Below, piece by piece: positions 1 to 8,760 of a stretch of 64,000 bases of DNA; the first letter of the stretch is position 1, and each line of letters starts with the position of its first letter. The position numbers and the translations under genes are program-made. Under the pieces are notes generated by a model. That model was not told where the DNA came from, did not search any database, and saw only the letters and a program-made list of their open reading frames with translations. The stretch is from JAPSGM01 sp963777045 (GTDB lineage Bacteria > Chloroflexota > Limnocylindria > QHBO01), in contig CAVZPD010000009.1 in assembly GCA_963777045.1 (NCBI GenBank), positions 186,001 through 250,000 of the forward strand. The letters run 5' to 3'.

Positions 1-3000
1 AGATCGCACCCCCGGCTTGGGTGGTGGCGACCGCCACGTTGACCGGGATCTCACCCGCTGCGGCGTTGCGGGCGACCTCTAGCACAACGGCAACGCTTGC
101 CGCGCTGGCGGTCGCGCCAGGCCCGGCAGTGTCGAGCCCGGCGACCAGCCATGGTGCGTCGTGCGCGCCCGATGTCGTGGCGATCAACTGCTCGGCGGGT
201 GGCAGCCGCAGGGCGGCCGCCGAGGCGAGCTGTCGCCAGGACTGATCGTCGGCGACCACTCCGAGCACCGCCTCGGTCGTCTCCGGGCAGCGCTCGAGAA
301 GCTGGGAGGCGAGCGGAGCGCTCGCCTCGTCCGGCAGTCGCAGGACGACCACCTCGCCGCTGCATGCGGGGAGCACCCCGGCCGGCGCTTCCAGTGCGAC
401 GAAGGCGGACACCAGATCGCTTCCCGTCCAGCGTGACGAGCGGTAGGCAAGCGACACCGGCCACGCCGCGCCATCGATCCGTATCGACTCCCCCGTCTCA
501 TCTCGGACGTCGAGGACGCGGGCCAGGTACCCAACTTCGCGCACCTCGTACCCGAGGTCGCTGAGTCGTTCGCCGACCGAGGCGAAGCTGTCGGCGAGCG
601 CCTGGGAACCAATCATCCGGTCGTTGTGCTGGCTGATGGCCGCCACGTCCTTCGCCAGGCGCTGGACATCTGCCGGCTGCGGCGTTGGCGGCGGGGTGGT
701 GGTGATCTCACTGGCCGCGATGCCGATCGGCGCAAACTGGCTCCACCCCACCGAGCCGGCCAGCACGGCGACGGCGAGCAGGCCGACGGTGAGCATCGCC
801 TGCCGAACGGCAAGGCCGGGCAACGCCGTCGACGCCCCCTCGGCACGCAGAGTGGTGGCGGGGGCAACCCGCGCGACGAGCCCCACCGCTGGGCGCGTCG
901 CCAGCCAGCCGACAGTGACGGCCACGAGGGCCGCCACTCCGGCCACGGCCAGCGATACGATCCCGAGCCCGAGCGCCAGTCCAAGACCGCCGATGAGCAC
1001 CGCGGCCAGCACTGCAGCGCAGAGCGCCGGTAGCACGGCCTCGGCGAACACAAGCTTGCGCACCGGACCGGCACGCCAGCCCAGGGCGCGCAGCAGTCCC
1101 AGAGTGGCGAGTCGGCGCTCGACGGTGAGGAGGGCGTTGTCGAGCACCACCGCCCCCGCGGCGAACAGCGCCGCCGCAGCGCCGAGGAGGTGGTAGGGGG
1201 CGATTCGCAGCGCGACCACCTGTCCAAGCAGCGTTCCCCGCAGCGCACCGTTGAAGACCAGCTCGACCGTGGCAACGAAGCCGGCCAGGGTCACTGCCGC
1301 CACCAGCGCGATGGCGGTCCCCACGAACCGGAGGCGCGACTCGAGTGCCTGCGAAATGGCTAGGCCACGCATGCTGCCGACCGCGCGTCGGCCACCATCC
1401 ACCGACCGTCCGCGCAGCGCGGCCGCGATCGGCCGCCGGGCGCCAAGGCCCCCAACGGTCAGGACTGACAGCAGGTGCGCGCCGAGGACAGCGCCCAGCA
1501 GGAGGCCGTAGGTCAGCCACCTATCAGTCGACCCTTGGTCAGGAGCCAGCGCCACGTAGGCAGCCACCGCGATGATCCCGGCACCCAGACCGACCACGAG
1601 CGCCTGGCCAGCCAGCAGGGCAAGGACCGTCCGGCGACGCCAGCCAATGAGCCGCAAGGTCGACAGCTCCGCCGCCTGGTCTTCGACGAGCACCAGCGCG
1701 AAGGTGACGAGGTAGGCCAACGCCACCGCGACCGCACCCGCCAGCAGTACGCCCGACAAACCTGCGGCCCCCGACTCGATGCGCGGCGCCTCACCGAGCG
1801 TCGTCCAGCGCTCGCTGATGACGCCGAGGTCGGGCACCTCGACCTCCACGTCGGAAGCAGCGGCACCGGCCACCACGTCTACCCGCAGCCCGGTGCGCTG
1901 GATGATCGACTGAGCCACATCTTCGACCCGGCTAATGGCCTGCGCGTCGTAACCGGTGACGTCCGCGACGCGCACCCGGATGGCGTCGATGAACCGCTCC
2001 CCGCGCAGGGCCTCCACAGCTTCGAGGTTCGTGAGTCCGATCGGCGGCAGCGGATTGATTCCGCCTGGATTGAGGGAAGCCGGCAACGGCTCGTCGGTGG
2101 CCTGACCGCCGGCCGTTTCCACCAGGTGACGGGGCGCCTCGCCGTAGATCCCAAGGGGCGCGTAGCTGGTGGCGGTCTCAAACTCGGCGGCGATGGCGCG
2201 CAGATCGACGGTGCCGAGCGGCTGTAGGCTGAACGGCGGCGGCGTGGCGACGTCGAGCGGCCGGTAGATGAGTTCGTCGCGGCCATTGGCGAGGTTTGCC
2301 TCTCCCAGCGTGTAATCAGCCGCCGCGAGGCGCTCCAACTCCGGCAGCACGAGCGCATCCCATGTTCCAACCGGCTCCAGCCGCATGCGATCGTCGCTTG
2401 ACTCCTGGTAAGGCGCCGGCTTCGGCACCAGCACCACGCTGCGCTCGATCCCCCACGCACCACCGTAGCTCGAGGCATCGGCGGTCAGGTTCCCCGAGGC
2501 GGTCAGCGCCAGACGCGGCTCACGCAGTGGAGTGAGCAGCTCATCCAGCGGCGCGGCGTCGGCGGCGACTGGGGTCGTCGCGGCCTCCTCGGCGAACTGT
2601 CGGATCACGCGCTGCTGCGCGGCCAGGTACGCCTCAACCGCCTCGCTATCGGCAGGCGGTGGGATGGCGTCCAGCGCGGCTTTCAAGGCGGCCGGCGTAA
2701 CTCCGCTCAGGCGAAGGACGCTGACCTGAAGCGTGCCCGGCACCTCCGAGTGGGCTGCCGTGACGATCGGGACACCCACCGCCTCCCGTTGCAGCTGCTG
2801 GTCGAGGACGTGCGAGACGCCACGCGTCAGCCCGCGTCCGGCGATGAAGCGCTCGAGGCCGATCAGCTGGTCCTCGGCGATGGGGTCGATCCCCACCACC
2901 AACCCCCAGGTCGACGGGAGCTGGGCGAGGTCCAGGTTCAGGTCGCCGTTGCCAGAGTCGGCAGTGGTGCCCAGTCCAACCGACAGTGGCCACGGACCGG

Positions 3001-3475
3001 CCTCTGGTGGACGCGCGAACGCGCCGACATGCGAGACGAGCCGCTCGCCGCCTACCGAGACCTCTACGTCGACGAGGTACACGGTCTCGGTAGCAACATC
3101 CTGCAGTTCCACGCTAACCGGTGGACCGCCGTCAGTCATCCAGCCGAGGCTGGCCACCGGTGCGGCGACTTCAACGCCCGGGATGGCCTGAATCGCCTCC
3201 CACTCGGCGCGACTGATCCCGCTGCCTCTGACGGACACGTAGTTCGCCGGGACCCGACCCTCCGCGCTCGCCTCGGTATCGGCGGGTCGAACCAAGATGT
3301 CGTAAGGGCCGCGCCAGCCAGCGTTGAGCTGCTGCTGGACCACGGCCAGGCTGGAGGTGGAAGCGATCAGCAGCGCGCTCGCCGCCAGGGCCACCGACAC
3401 CGAGCCTGCGACGAGGACGACCAGCCGTCCGGGATTGGCACGCAGCAACTTGAGGCCGATCCACAGGGTGGACAC
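1..3475 (-). CDS. FtsX-like ABC permease with M28-peptidase-like C-terminal domain (partial)
   Basis: The frame is open from a GTG at 3473-3475 (GGGAGGG ribosome site just upstream) to the window edge, at least 1158 residues, so the C-terminus is missing. The N-terminus has one membrane helix (about residues 17-38) followed by a long extracytoplasmic part. From about residue 560 to 900 there are several helices with the FtsX/MacB pattern, including LRLIGWRRR and LLRALGWRAG coupling loops. From about residue 920 the protein resembles the start of M28 aminopeptidases (SQHNDRMIGS, later AGLDTAGPGATASAAS), but the zinc-binding His and Asp expected in these motifs are absent. Likely a membrane-embedded exporter or lipoprotein-release permease; no ATPase gene is visible in the window. 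It lies 26 bp after the LuxR gene, probably one operon. Confidence 0.8.
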   Translation of the reverse strand, partial: MSTLWIGLKLLRANPGRLVVLVAGSVSVALAASALLIASTSSLAVVQQQLNAGWRGPYDILVRPADTEASAEGRVPANYVSVRGSGISRAEWEAIQAIPGVEVAAPVASLGWMTDGGPPVSVELQDVATETVYLVDVEVSVGGERLVSHVGAFARPPEAGPWPLSVGLGTTADSGNGDLNLDLAQLPSTWGLVVGIDPIAEDQLIGLERFIAGRGLTRGVSHVLDQQLQREAVGVPIVTAAHSEVPGTLQVSVLRLSGVTPAALKAALDAIPPPADSEAVEAYLAAQQRVIRQFAEEAATTPVAADAAPLDELLTPLREPRLALTASGNLTADASSYGGAWGIERSVVLVPKPAPYQESSDDRMRLEPVGTWDALVLPELERLAAADYTLGEANLANGRDELIYRPLDVATPPPFSLQPLGTVDLRAIAAEFETATSYAPLGIYGEAPRHLVETAGGQATDEPLPASLNPGGINPLPPIGLTNLEAVEALRGERFIDAIRVRVADVTGYDAQAISRVEDVAQSIIQRTGLRVDVVAGAAASDVEVEVPDLGVISERWTTLGEAPRIESGAAGLSGVLLAGAVAVALAYLVTFALVLVEDQAAELSTLRLIGWRRRTVLALLAGQALVVGLGAGIIAVAAYVALAPDQGSTDRWLTYGLLLGAVLGAHLLSVLTVGGLGARRPIAAALRGRSVDGGRRAVGSMRGLAISQALESRLRFVGTAIALVAAVTLAGFVATVELVFNGALRGTLLGQVVALRIAPYHLLGAAAALFAAGAVVLDNALLTVERRLATLGLLRALGWRAGPVRKLVFAEAVLPALCAAVLAAVLIGGLGLALGLGIVSLAVAGVAALVAVTVGWLATRPAVGLVARVAPATTLRAEGASTALPGLAVRQAMLTVGLLAVAVLAGSVGWSQFAPIGIAASEITTTPPPTPQPADVQRLAKDVAAISQHNDRMIGSQALADSFASVGERLSDLGYEVREVGYLARVLDVRDETGESIRIDGAAWPVSLAYRSSRWTGSDLVSAFVALEAPAGVLPACSGEVVVLRLPDEASAPLASQLLERCPETTEAVLGVVADDQSWRQLASAAALRLPPAEQLIATTSGAHDAPWLVAGLDTAGPGATASAASVAVVLEVARNAAAGEIPVNVAVATTQAGGAI

Positions 3476-3501
3476 AGTCGTTTCCCTCCCTCTTGCCTTC
3501 G

Positions 3502-4152
3502 TCAGCGACGGCCAGCGAGACCCTGGGTCAGGCGTGCAGCAACGAATCCCAGGCCGAGCAAGACGATGGCGTACGGAAGCATGGTCAGTGCCGCCGCGCC
3601 GAGGCCCGGCTCCGAGCCGGCGTCAGCTCGCGGACCTCCCGCAAAGGGTGACCATACGAGCGTGCCGCCCCGCGAATCCGCTCCCCGCAGTGCGGGCGTC
3701 GCCTCGCGGATTACTCGAGCACCCGCGGGTGTGGCCTGAACGGTCACTGGTTGGAATGGATCCGCCAGCCGAGCTCGGGTGTCGAGCATGCTGCCAATGG
3801 CGGCGACACTGGCGACAAAGACGGCTGCGGCGCCCAGTAATGCGAGCACCGCACCCGCAACCGGCAGGCGCCGAACGTGTGGCGCCGGGGCGGCGGGCAA
3901 CGGCGCCTGGCTCCCGGTCATTGCCGGCTCCGATTCGCGGAAGGAGGCCAGGAGCGCGACCCGCCCGCTCACGCCCAGCTTGAGGTAGATGTGCGACAGG
4001 TGCGACCGCACCGTCGCTTCAGTCAGAGAGAGCCGCTCCGCGATCTCGCGGGCGGGCAGTCCGCTGAGCGCCTCGTCGAGCACCGCCTGCTCTGCCGGAG
4101 TCAGGCTCGAGAGCTGCGCGTACAGCGGCTCGTTCGTCCCTTCACTGTCCAT
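3502..4152 (-). CDS. Membrane-anchored LuxR-type HTH regulator
   Basis: The start at 4150-4152 is preceded by AAGGA at good spacing; an upstream in-frame ATG lacks one. Residues about 15-70 form a GerE/LuxR helix-turn-helix (SLTPAEQAVLDEAL, then LPAREIAERLSLTEATVRSH). There is no receiver domain. Two hydrophobic segments follow, at about residues 92-117 and 187-208, so the DNA-binding domain is tethered to the membrane with a periplasmic or extracellular loop between. Such one-component regulators usually sense an envelope signal. It precedes the FtsX-type permease by 26 bp and probably controls the same operon; that is inference. Confidence 0.8.
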   Translation of the reverse strand: MDSEGTNEPLYAQLSSLTPAEQAVLDEALSGLPAREIAERLSLTEATVRSHLSHIYLKLGVSGRVALLASFRESEPAMTGSQAPLPAAPAPHVRRLPVAGAVLALLGAAAVFVASVAAIGSMLDTRARLADPFQPVTVQATPAGARVIREATPALRGADSRGGTLVWSPFAGGPRADAGSEPGLGAAALTMLPYAIVLLGLGFVAARLTQGLAGRR

Positions 4153-4452
4153 CGGGTTGTTCCTTGATGTTCGCTCGTCTTCCAGTCTCGCTCCAGGGGC
4201 GTGACGACGCATCCGGCATACCGATGAATCACGTCCTCAGTTCCGATGAATCCTCTGCTGGACGATGGGCGCGAGCTTGCTTCTGGCGGAAGTGCCGAAG
4301 GTCACGCCGCCGGTCAACGGGACGATCCAATCGCTGCGCGTAGCGTCGTGCAGGGATCGCCGCATCGTCTCTCATGAGGCAGGAACGAGACGTACACCGA
4401 GCTGTACACAACTTCCCTTGTTTCGACACGTCCTGCCCCATAGGGTTGTCGA

Positions 4453-4776
4453 ATGCCGATGCGCGTGACTCCGACCCGCCTACGCGATGAGCTGACCGAG
4501 CTCTGGTTGCGTGCGTCCGCTGGCGAGCATCTTGTCGCGGCGGGCGCCCACCAGACGCCGGTTCTCATTCGCCCCGTGCGCCCGCGCGACCACGGTACGC
4601 GGACCGGTCTCACCGTCTTTCGGCGACAGCTTCATCGCATCCTGCGCCAGGCCGCTCAGGAGCCGGTGATCGTCACCGTAGTCGGTGATCCGATACTGTG
4701 GCTCGGTCCGACGACCGCTCCCCCGGCAGGCTCCGGGCCAGAGCGGCCCGTTGGGCACCGTCGTCGGAGGCTGTGA
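4453..4776 (+). CDS. Small unknown protein, first gene of a replication-relaxation operon
   Basis: A 107-residue protein not recognised with certainty. Its first half (TRLRDELTELWLRASAGEHL...VLIRP) has the shape of Phd/YefM antitoxin N-termini, and the second half (FRRQLHRILRQAAQEPVIVTVVGDPILWLGP) looks like a weak repeat of that pattern. The stop overlaps the start of the next gene (TGATG), and a GGAGG inside its end serves that gene, so the three genes 4453-6022 form one translationally coupled operon. A Phd-like DNA-binding role is inference only. An alternative start is the ATG at 4459. Confidence 0.55.
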   Translation: MPMRVTPTRLRDELTELWLRASAGEHLVAAGAHQTPVLIRPVRPRDHGTRTGLTVFRRQLHRILRQAAQEPVIVTVVGDPILWLGPTTAPPAGSGPERPVGHRRRRL

Positions 4777-5063
4777 TGGGACGGCGTGGGGGCCGCTCCA
4801 GCCCATCCGAGCGTGCGCTGCGAGGCCGCATCGGTGCGCATCTGCTGCACGCCACGCACGACTCCCGGCGCCTGACCGAGAAGGCTCGCGCCACGTTCAT
4901 GGCGAGCTTCGAGCGGCAGGTCGATCCGGATCGCAGCTTGCCGGCTGACGAGCGTCGGCGGCGGGCGACCCATGCGCGGGCTGCGCACTTCGCACGCCTT
5001 GCCAGGATGAGCAGTCTGGCACGCGCCCAACGCAAGCGTCGTGCCCGTCGCGGCGGGGGATGA
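4776..5063 (+). CDS. Small basic protein of the replication-relaxation operon
   Basis: A 95-residue, Arg-rich protein. The ATG at 4776 was chosen because it overlaps the preceding stop (TGATG) and has GGAGG just upstream; longer in-frame starts lie inside the previous gene. The sequence is strongly helical with charged segments and ends in a basic tail (RAQRKRRARRGGG), consistent with nucleic-acid binding. Its stop overlaps the next start by four bases (ATGA). No family is recognised. Small genes like this commonly accompany replication-relaxation genes on integrative elements. Confidence 0.55.
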   Translation: MGRRGGRSSPSERALRGRIGAHLLHATHDSRRLTEKARATFMASFERQVDPDRSLPADERRRRATHARAAHFARLARMSSLARAQRKRRARRGGG

Positions 5064-6022
5064 TGGTCGCGTCCAGGCAGGCCCGCACCCGGCGGTCGGC
5101 GCCCATCGGGCCGCCAGGCATGAACGCCTGGCCGGCGCTACCAGTCCGTGATCAGCGGCTCATCGCGTGGCTGTGGGCCGGCGACGTCGTGAACTCGGAG
5201 CTGGCGGCCGTGCTCGCGTATGGCAGCCTCCGCATTGCTCAGCGACGGCTGTCGCGCCTCGTCGAATACGGGATCCTGCGCGGCTTCTGGGCGGGAAACA
5301 GCCAGCGGCCCCGCGGGCGATACGCGTACGTTCTGACGAAGAGCGCCCGCAAGGATCTCGGGTTTCTTCTCTGGGAGCACTCGCAGCCGGAGCTGGCGGA
5401 CGATCAGCTGCAGGCCCCCTCGCCGGTCATCCACCAGCTCGCGACCCACGATCTCCTTGCCGCCTTTCTGCGCGCCTCGCCGCTGACCGACGAGATTGGC
5501 CTCGCTGCGTGGGTCCCGGAACATGCCGCCACTGTTCCTTACCGCGGCGTGCAGCGTCCCGATGCAATAGCCCTCGTTCGGCGCGGTCACGAGGGCGCGT
5601 TGCTGATCATCGAGCGCGACATGGGCAGCGAGCGCCACGAGATTCTCATCCGGAAGTTGGAGCGGTACAGGTTCACACGGATTCACCCGGTGGGGACGAA
5701 CCTGGGTTTCATTGTCGAAGGTTCCCGCCGCGCCGGTGCATTGCGGGTCTCGTTGCGTCGTGCCCAGGACCGATGGCACAACCGGGGCAACCAGGAGGAC
5801 CTCGCGTGCTGGATTACCACCGGCGCTGACCTGCGCGACGATCCGTTCGGCGCGGTGTGGCGCTCGCCCGACGGGCGCGAGGCGACAGTCCTGGACATGC
5901 CTGCCATCGAGTTGCCCGCGCCCCTGCCGATCCTGTCCCCGCCGGCTCTCCTCGACGACGAAGCCGAGGGCGCGCTGGACGATCGAGCCCTGGCCATGGT
6001 TGGCTGGGGCCGCCGCCGCTAG
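5060..6022 (+). CDS. Replication-relaxation family protein
   Basis: A 320-residue protein matching the pattern of the Replic_Relax family (PF13814): an N-terminal winged helix (residues about 28-95, RDQRLIAWLW...RRLSRLVEYGIL) and a C-terminal nuclease-like core (RPDAIALV, then LIIERDMGSE and ILIRKLERY, giving D...ExD...K). These proteins are found in actinobacterial and chloroflexal plasmids and integrative conjugative elements and are thought to act in plasmid replication or DNA relaxation. The start overlaps the previous gene by four bases. The last codons are repeated in a remnant at 8761-8805, showing that a related gene once lay there. No relaxase, coupling protein or integrase is visible nearby. 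Confidence 0.8.
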   Translation: MMVASRQARTRRSAPIGPPGMNAWPALPVRDQRLIAWLWAGDVVNSELAAVLAYGSLRIAQRRLSRLVEYGILRGFWAGNSQRPRGRYAYVLTKSARKDLGFLLWEHSQPELADDQLQAPSPVIHQLATHDLLAAFLRASPLTDEIGLAAWVPEHAATVPYRGVQRPDAIALVRRGHEGALLIIERDMGSERHEILIRKLERYRFTRIHPVGTNLGFIVEGSRRAGALRVSLRRAQDRWHNRGNQEDLACWITTGADLRDDPFGAVWRSPDGREATVLDMPAIELPAPLPILSPPALLDDEAEGALDDRALAMVGWGRRR

Positions 6023-6063
6023 GTCGTTCCACCCTGTCAAGAGCCCTTCGGTAGCATGGGAGC

Positions 6064-6474
6064 ATGCGGATGCCGAAACCACGCAAGGATGGGGAATGGT
6101 CCTCGGTTCCCCCGTCGCCAAGAGACGCGGCGCCCGGCGTCCATCCTGGACTGAGTCGTCCCGACCCGGCGGTGGAGTCCCTCGTCAAGGAGATCCTCGA
6201 TCCGGTGCTGGTCCCGCTCGGCTTTGGCCCGGGGCAGCTCGGCGGAGACGGAGAACACGCTCAGGCGATCTACTGCCGGGGCGAGATGGACACTCCGGAT
6301 GGTGGGTGCGTGGATCTCGTCCTTGATCTCGAAGCGGCGCCCGATTGGCAGATCACCGATGTGCGCTACTGGGGGTTCCCTGTCGACCGCTGGCACCTCG
6401 ACGTCGACCGAGGTGCTCAACTTGCGGATCAGCTCGCCGGCCTGGCTCAGAGCCTGCCCACCGAGCTGTCATAG
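6064..6474 (+). CDS. Hypothetical protein
   Basis: A 136-residue protein with no recognised family. The N-terminal 35 residues are Pro- and Arg-rich and probably disordered; the remainder (LVKEILDPVLVPLGF, GGCVDLVLDLEA, WGFPVDRWHLDVDRG) looks like a small alpha/beta domain. It begins 41 bp after the replication-relaxation gene on the same strand and may be co-transcribed. No signal peptide or membrane segment is seen. Confidence 0.55.
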   Translation: MRMPKPRKDGEWSSVPPSPRDAAPGVHPGLSRPDPAVESLVKEILDPVLVPLGFGPGQLGGDGEHAQAIYCRGEMDTPDGGCVDLVLDLEAAPDWQITDVRYWGFPVDRWHLDVDRGAQLADQLAGLAQSLPTELS

Positions 6475-6797
6475 ATGCCACGGGCGCTTGCGGCTCGTGA
6501 GCCCCATAGGGGTCGCGCCAGCCTTGCTCGTCCTCCCGGCGACCTACTTTGCTTGCCGAACACGAGAGTCCCGATCTCTGGCGCCGAGCGATTGAAGGGG
6601 CCACTGCCACTCGCCGTCGAGCGCTGTCACGCTGCGGAACGCGTCCCTGTCACCCCGCTGTTCGAGAGCCGCGAAGCCGTCCCGCACACGGATGCGTCAG
6701 TTTCGCAAGCTCAATCCTGCCCATTGTCGAACCCCGACATCTCTAGAGATTCGCGCGCCTGCGCCCGGGCCGCTCAGCAGCGGAGCGGTGATGTGGG
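6475..6797. other. Gene-poor stretch between convergent genes
   Basis: About 320 bases between two convergent genes. Open frames exist on both strands, but none has a convincing ribosome site, domain pattern or amino-acid composition. I see no hairpin terminator, repeat or RNA gene. It may be a decayed gene of the accessory region. Confidence 0.4.
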
Positions 6798-7433
6798 TCA
6801 CGGCCAAGCTGGCGCATCCTCTGGAGACACCTGCTCAACGTCGTAGGCGCTTGGCCCGCTCGAGACGTACCGGTCTTCGTCGACCTCCTCGAGCCGAATA
6901 GGGTCTCTGGCCGGGTCGACGCGGCTCCAGTAACGCGCGAGTTTGATCTTCAGCTGGCGTCGCGCTTCCTGATGCAACTGCGCCACTCGCCGTGGCGGGT
7001 CTCGAAGCGTCGCATCGTCAACCAGACTCGGCCGGTAAAGACACGCCACAAGCGCCTCATCGAGCAGCCCAGGAACCGGCGGCAGGTACATGTATGGATG
7101 CACAGAGTCACGAGCCTCGATCAAGCTCAGGTTCTGGCGCTGGCCGGGGGTTCTCTCGGCCACCAGCGCCAGTGGGAGGACAGGTACGAGGACTCGGTAG
7201 GGATGCGATGGCTCTCCGCTGCGCTGATCGATCATGTCGCAGGTCGGAGTTACCAGCAGCCCGTAGCCGTACTGCACTTCACCGACGAAGTGCTTTCCCG
7301 AGCCCTCCTCATCGACGAGCATGACGGTTGGCTGGTCGAGAAACGGGATGGCCGCGAAGAGGTCGCCAGCGAAGAGAATCGACGACCAGTTGGGGACCCA
7401 ATACTGATCGTCACTCGGCCTGAATACGGTCAT
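6798..7433 (-). CDS. Hypothetical accessory protein
   Basis: A 211-residue soluble protein starting at an ATG with GGGGAGGG upstream. The segment GYGLLVTPTCDMIDQR recalls a poorly characterised group of accessory proteins with a conserved PTCD motif, followed by a helical region (VAQLHQEARRQLKIKLARYWSR). No catalytic motif is identifiable. It lies 75 bp downstream of the MerR-like gene on the same strand, so the two may share a transcript from the 7777-7822 regulatory region. Function unknown. Confidence 0.6.
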   Translation of the reverse strand: MTVFRPSDDQYWVPNWSSILFAGDLFAAIPFLDQPTVMLVDEEGSGKHFVGEVQYGYGLLVTPTCDMIDQRSGEPSHPYRVLVPVLPLALVAERTPGQRQNLSLIEARDSVHPYMYLPPVPGLLDEALVACLYRPSLVDDATLRDPPRRVAQLHQEARRQLKIKLARYWSRVDPARDPIRLEEVDEDRYVSSGPSAYDVEQVSPEDAPAWP

Positions 7434-7508
7434 CGCCCTCCCCTCTGCGTCGCCCCATCGTATGGGCTGTGACGCAAGGAGGAGGGCGGTTTGCGACTGT
7501 GGGCGAAC

Positions 7509-7736
7509 TTAGTCGTCGATCGGTTCAGCCGAGACTCTGGGCAGCTCCTCAGCATCCAGGCTGGCGAAACCGGTGAACATCTGAGCCCGCATACGCTCGA
7601 TGTCCTCCGATCGGAATCGACGAACGCCACTTGGGAGTCGGACAGCCCGGATGAACCCCTTCTCCTCCCAACGCCTAAGCGTGTTCTCATGCACGCCAAG
7701 TCCGTGGGCGGCCTGACGTACTTGCATTAGGGACAT
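7509..7736 (-). CDS. MerR/excisionase-type HTH protein
   Basis: A 75-residue protein consisting almost entirely of a MerR-type winged helix (residues about 4-55: VRQAAHGLGVHENTLRRWEEKGFIRAV). The start at 7734-7736 is preferred because AAGGAG lies six bases upstream; the next upstream ATG directly abuts that ribosome site. Proteins of this kind act as recombination directionality factors or autoregulators of mobile elements. It diverges from the gene at 7847, and two 19-bp direct repeats in between are a plausible binding site. Confidence 0.7.
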   Translation of the reverse strand: MSLMQVRQAAHGLGVHENTLRRWEEKGFIRAVRLPSGVRRFRSEDIERMRAQMFTGFASLDAEELPRVSAEPIDD

Positions 7737-7776
7737 CGCCATCTCCTTCCCATCTGGCAATGTGAGTGTGCAGCCG

Positions 7777-7822
7777 ATGGTAGAGCTTGTCAACTGTAGC
7801 GAGATGGTAGACTTGGTGAACT
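7777..7822. promoter_or_regulatory. Two imperfect 19-bp direct repeats between divergent genes
   Basis: ATGGTAGAGCTTGTCAACT (7777-7795) and ATGGTAGACTTGGTGAACT (7804-7822) repeat with 27-bp spacing. The first contains TTGACA on the minus strand, a good -35 box for the HTH gene at 7509-7736. A candidate operator for that HTH protein; inference from position. Confidence 0.45.
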
Positions 7823-7846
7823 ATTCGTACCAGCGCGTGGTGCGTT

Positions 7847-8554
7847 ATGGATGTCGTTAACTGGTTGAACACCAACAGCGGAGCTGTGATTGCCGCTCTC
7901 ACGTTGGTGTACGTCGTCTTCACCGGCGCCCTCCTGTTGGAGGCCCGGTCGAGTCGCCTGGAGAAACTCTCCGCGTCGGTCGAGGCGTACCCCATGATCC
8001 ACGAGATTGCTCATCTCTATCTCGCTGGTCGGATTGAGAACGGCGGGCCGGCCTACGCCCGCGATATCAGCTGGGACGTGCGGCTCCTCGAGAACGGACA
8101 GCTGGTGGACGAGGACCGCAGCTATAAGCAGCCACTCATGGCCCCGGGCCGCCATCGCACGACGATGCTGCATCCCCGTGGCAAGCAGGCAACGCTGAAG
8201 GCTCTCGCTGACCGAGGGTTCACCGTAGAGATGACTTGGTCGTGGACAGACGGACGTCATCGATTCGGGGTCGGTCCTCGGAAGCGGCATCAGCGCAGCG
8301 AGGTTTGGGATTTTGCCGCCCTTCGAGACGGGTTCTACAAGGGCTCCGTCATGGTTGAGACGCCGGTGGATGTGAAGCTGGCGAACACGCTCGACCCCAT
8401 CCGCAAGGCCGCTGACGAGATCCCGCGGATCGGCAGCGAGCTGCGATCCCTCCGCTATTTCATTGAGAGCCGAATCGATCACGATGGGATCGAACAGCCG
8501 GAGTCGGCGAGCATGCCGCTGATGGCGGGCAGCGACGACCCCGCTGCGGAGTAG
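7847..8554 (+). CDS. Single-span membrane protein of unknown function
   Basis: A 235-residue protein with one N-terminal membrane helix (about residues 10-32, SGAVIAALTLVYVVFTGALLL) and a cytoplasmic remainder. The soluble part includes a beta-rich segment (ISWDVRLLENGQLVDEDRSY, LMAPGRHRTTML) and a C-terminal helical region. This layout occurs in phage- and element-borne membrane proteins, but no named family is recognised. It ends five bases before the first tRNA-derived repeat. Confidence 0.65.
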   Translation: MDVVNWLNTNSGAVIAALTLVYVVFTGALLLEARSSRLEKLSASVEAYPMIHEIAHLYLAGRIENGGPAYARDISWDVRLLENGQLVDEDRSYKQPLMAPGRHRTTMLHPRGKQATLKALADRGFTVEMTWSWTDGRHRFGVGPRKRHQRSEVWDFAALRDGFYKGSVMVETPVDVKLANTLDPIRKAADEIPRIGSELRSLRYFIESRIDHDGIEQPESASMPLMAGSDDPAAE

Positions 8555-8558
8555 CTCG

Positions 8559-8714
8559 GAATCCCCTGCTGTGAGGCCATTGTTGTGCTGTCGCCGGAGG
8601 GCCCGATAGAGCAGGGGATTCGGCCGATTACGCACGACTTCCACCCTCGGCGACCACAGCGTTAGGTGGGTCTGACTTAAAAGTCCCCTGCTCTAACCAC
8701 TGAGCTAACGGCCC
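8559..8714 (-). repeat. tRNA-Lys-derived structured repeat, copy A
   Basis: Read on the minus strand from 8714, the first 38 bases are the 5' half of a tRNA-Lys(UUU): acceptor strand GGGCCGT, D-arm and anticodon stem-loop up to CTTTTAA. The matching 3' half of the tRNA is absent. Instead TAGAGCAGGGGA (minus strand, 8684-8695) has a perfect 12-bp partner at 8607-8618, enclosing a small stem (8641-8645 with 8665-8669). GAATCCCCTGCT at 8559-8570 gives a further inverted copy. Copy B at 11059-11216 is about 96 percent identical over the first 110 bases. Possible attachment site or folded element end. Confidence 0.65.
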
Positions 8715-8760
8715 ACCGTCTCGTGCTCAATTAGAGCACGTGACTCGAAGAAGGCTTGTC

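Noticed and set aside
8606..8714. Functional tRNA-Lys gene (and the same at 11107-11216)
   Set aside because: The 5' half is perfect, but the 3' anticodon-stem strand, T-arm and acceptor complement are missing downstream, and an intron reading does not restore a cloverleaf.
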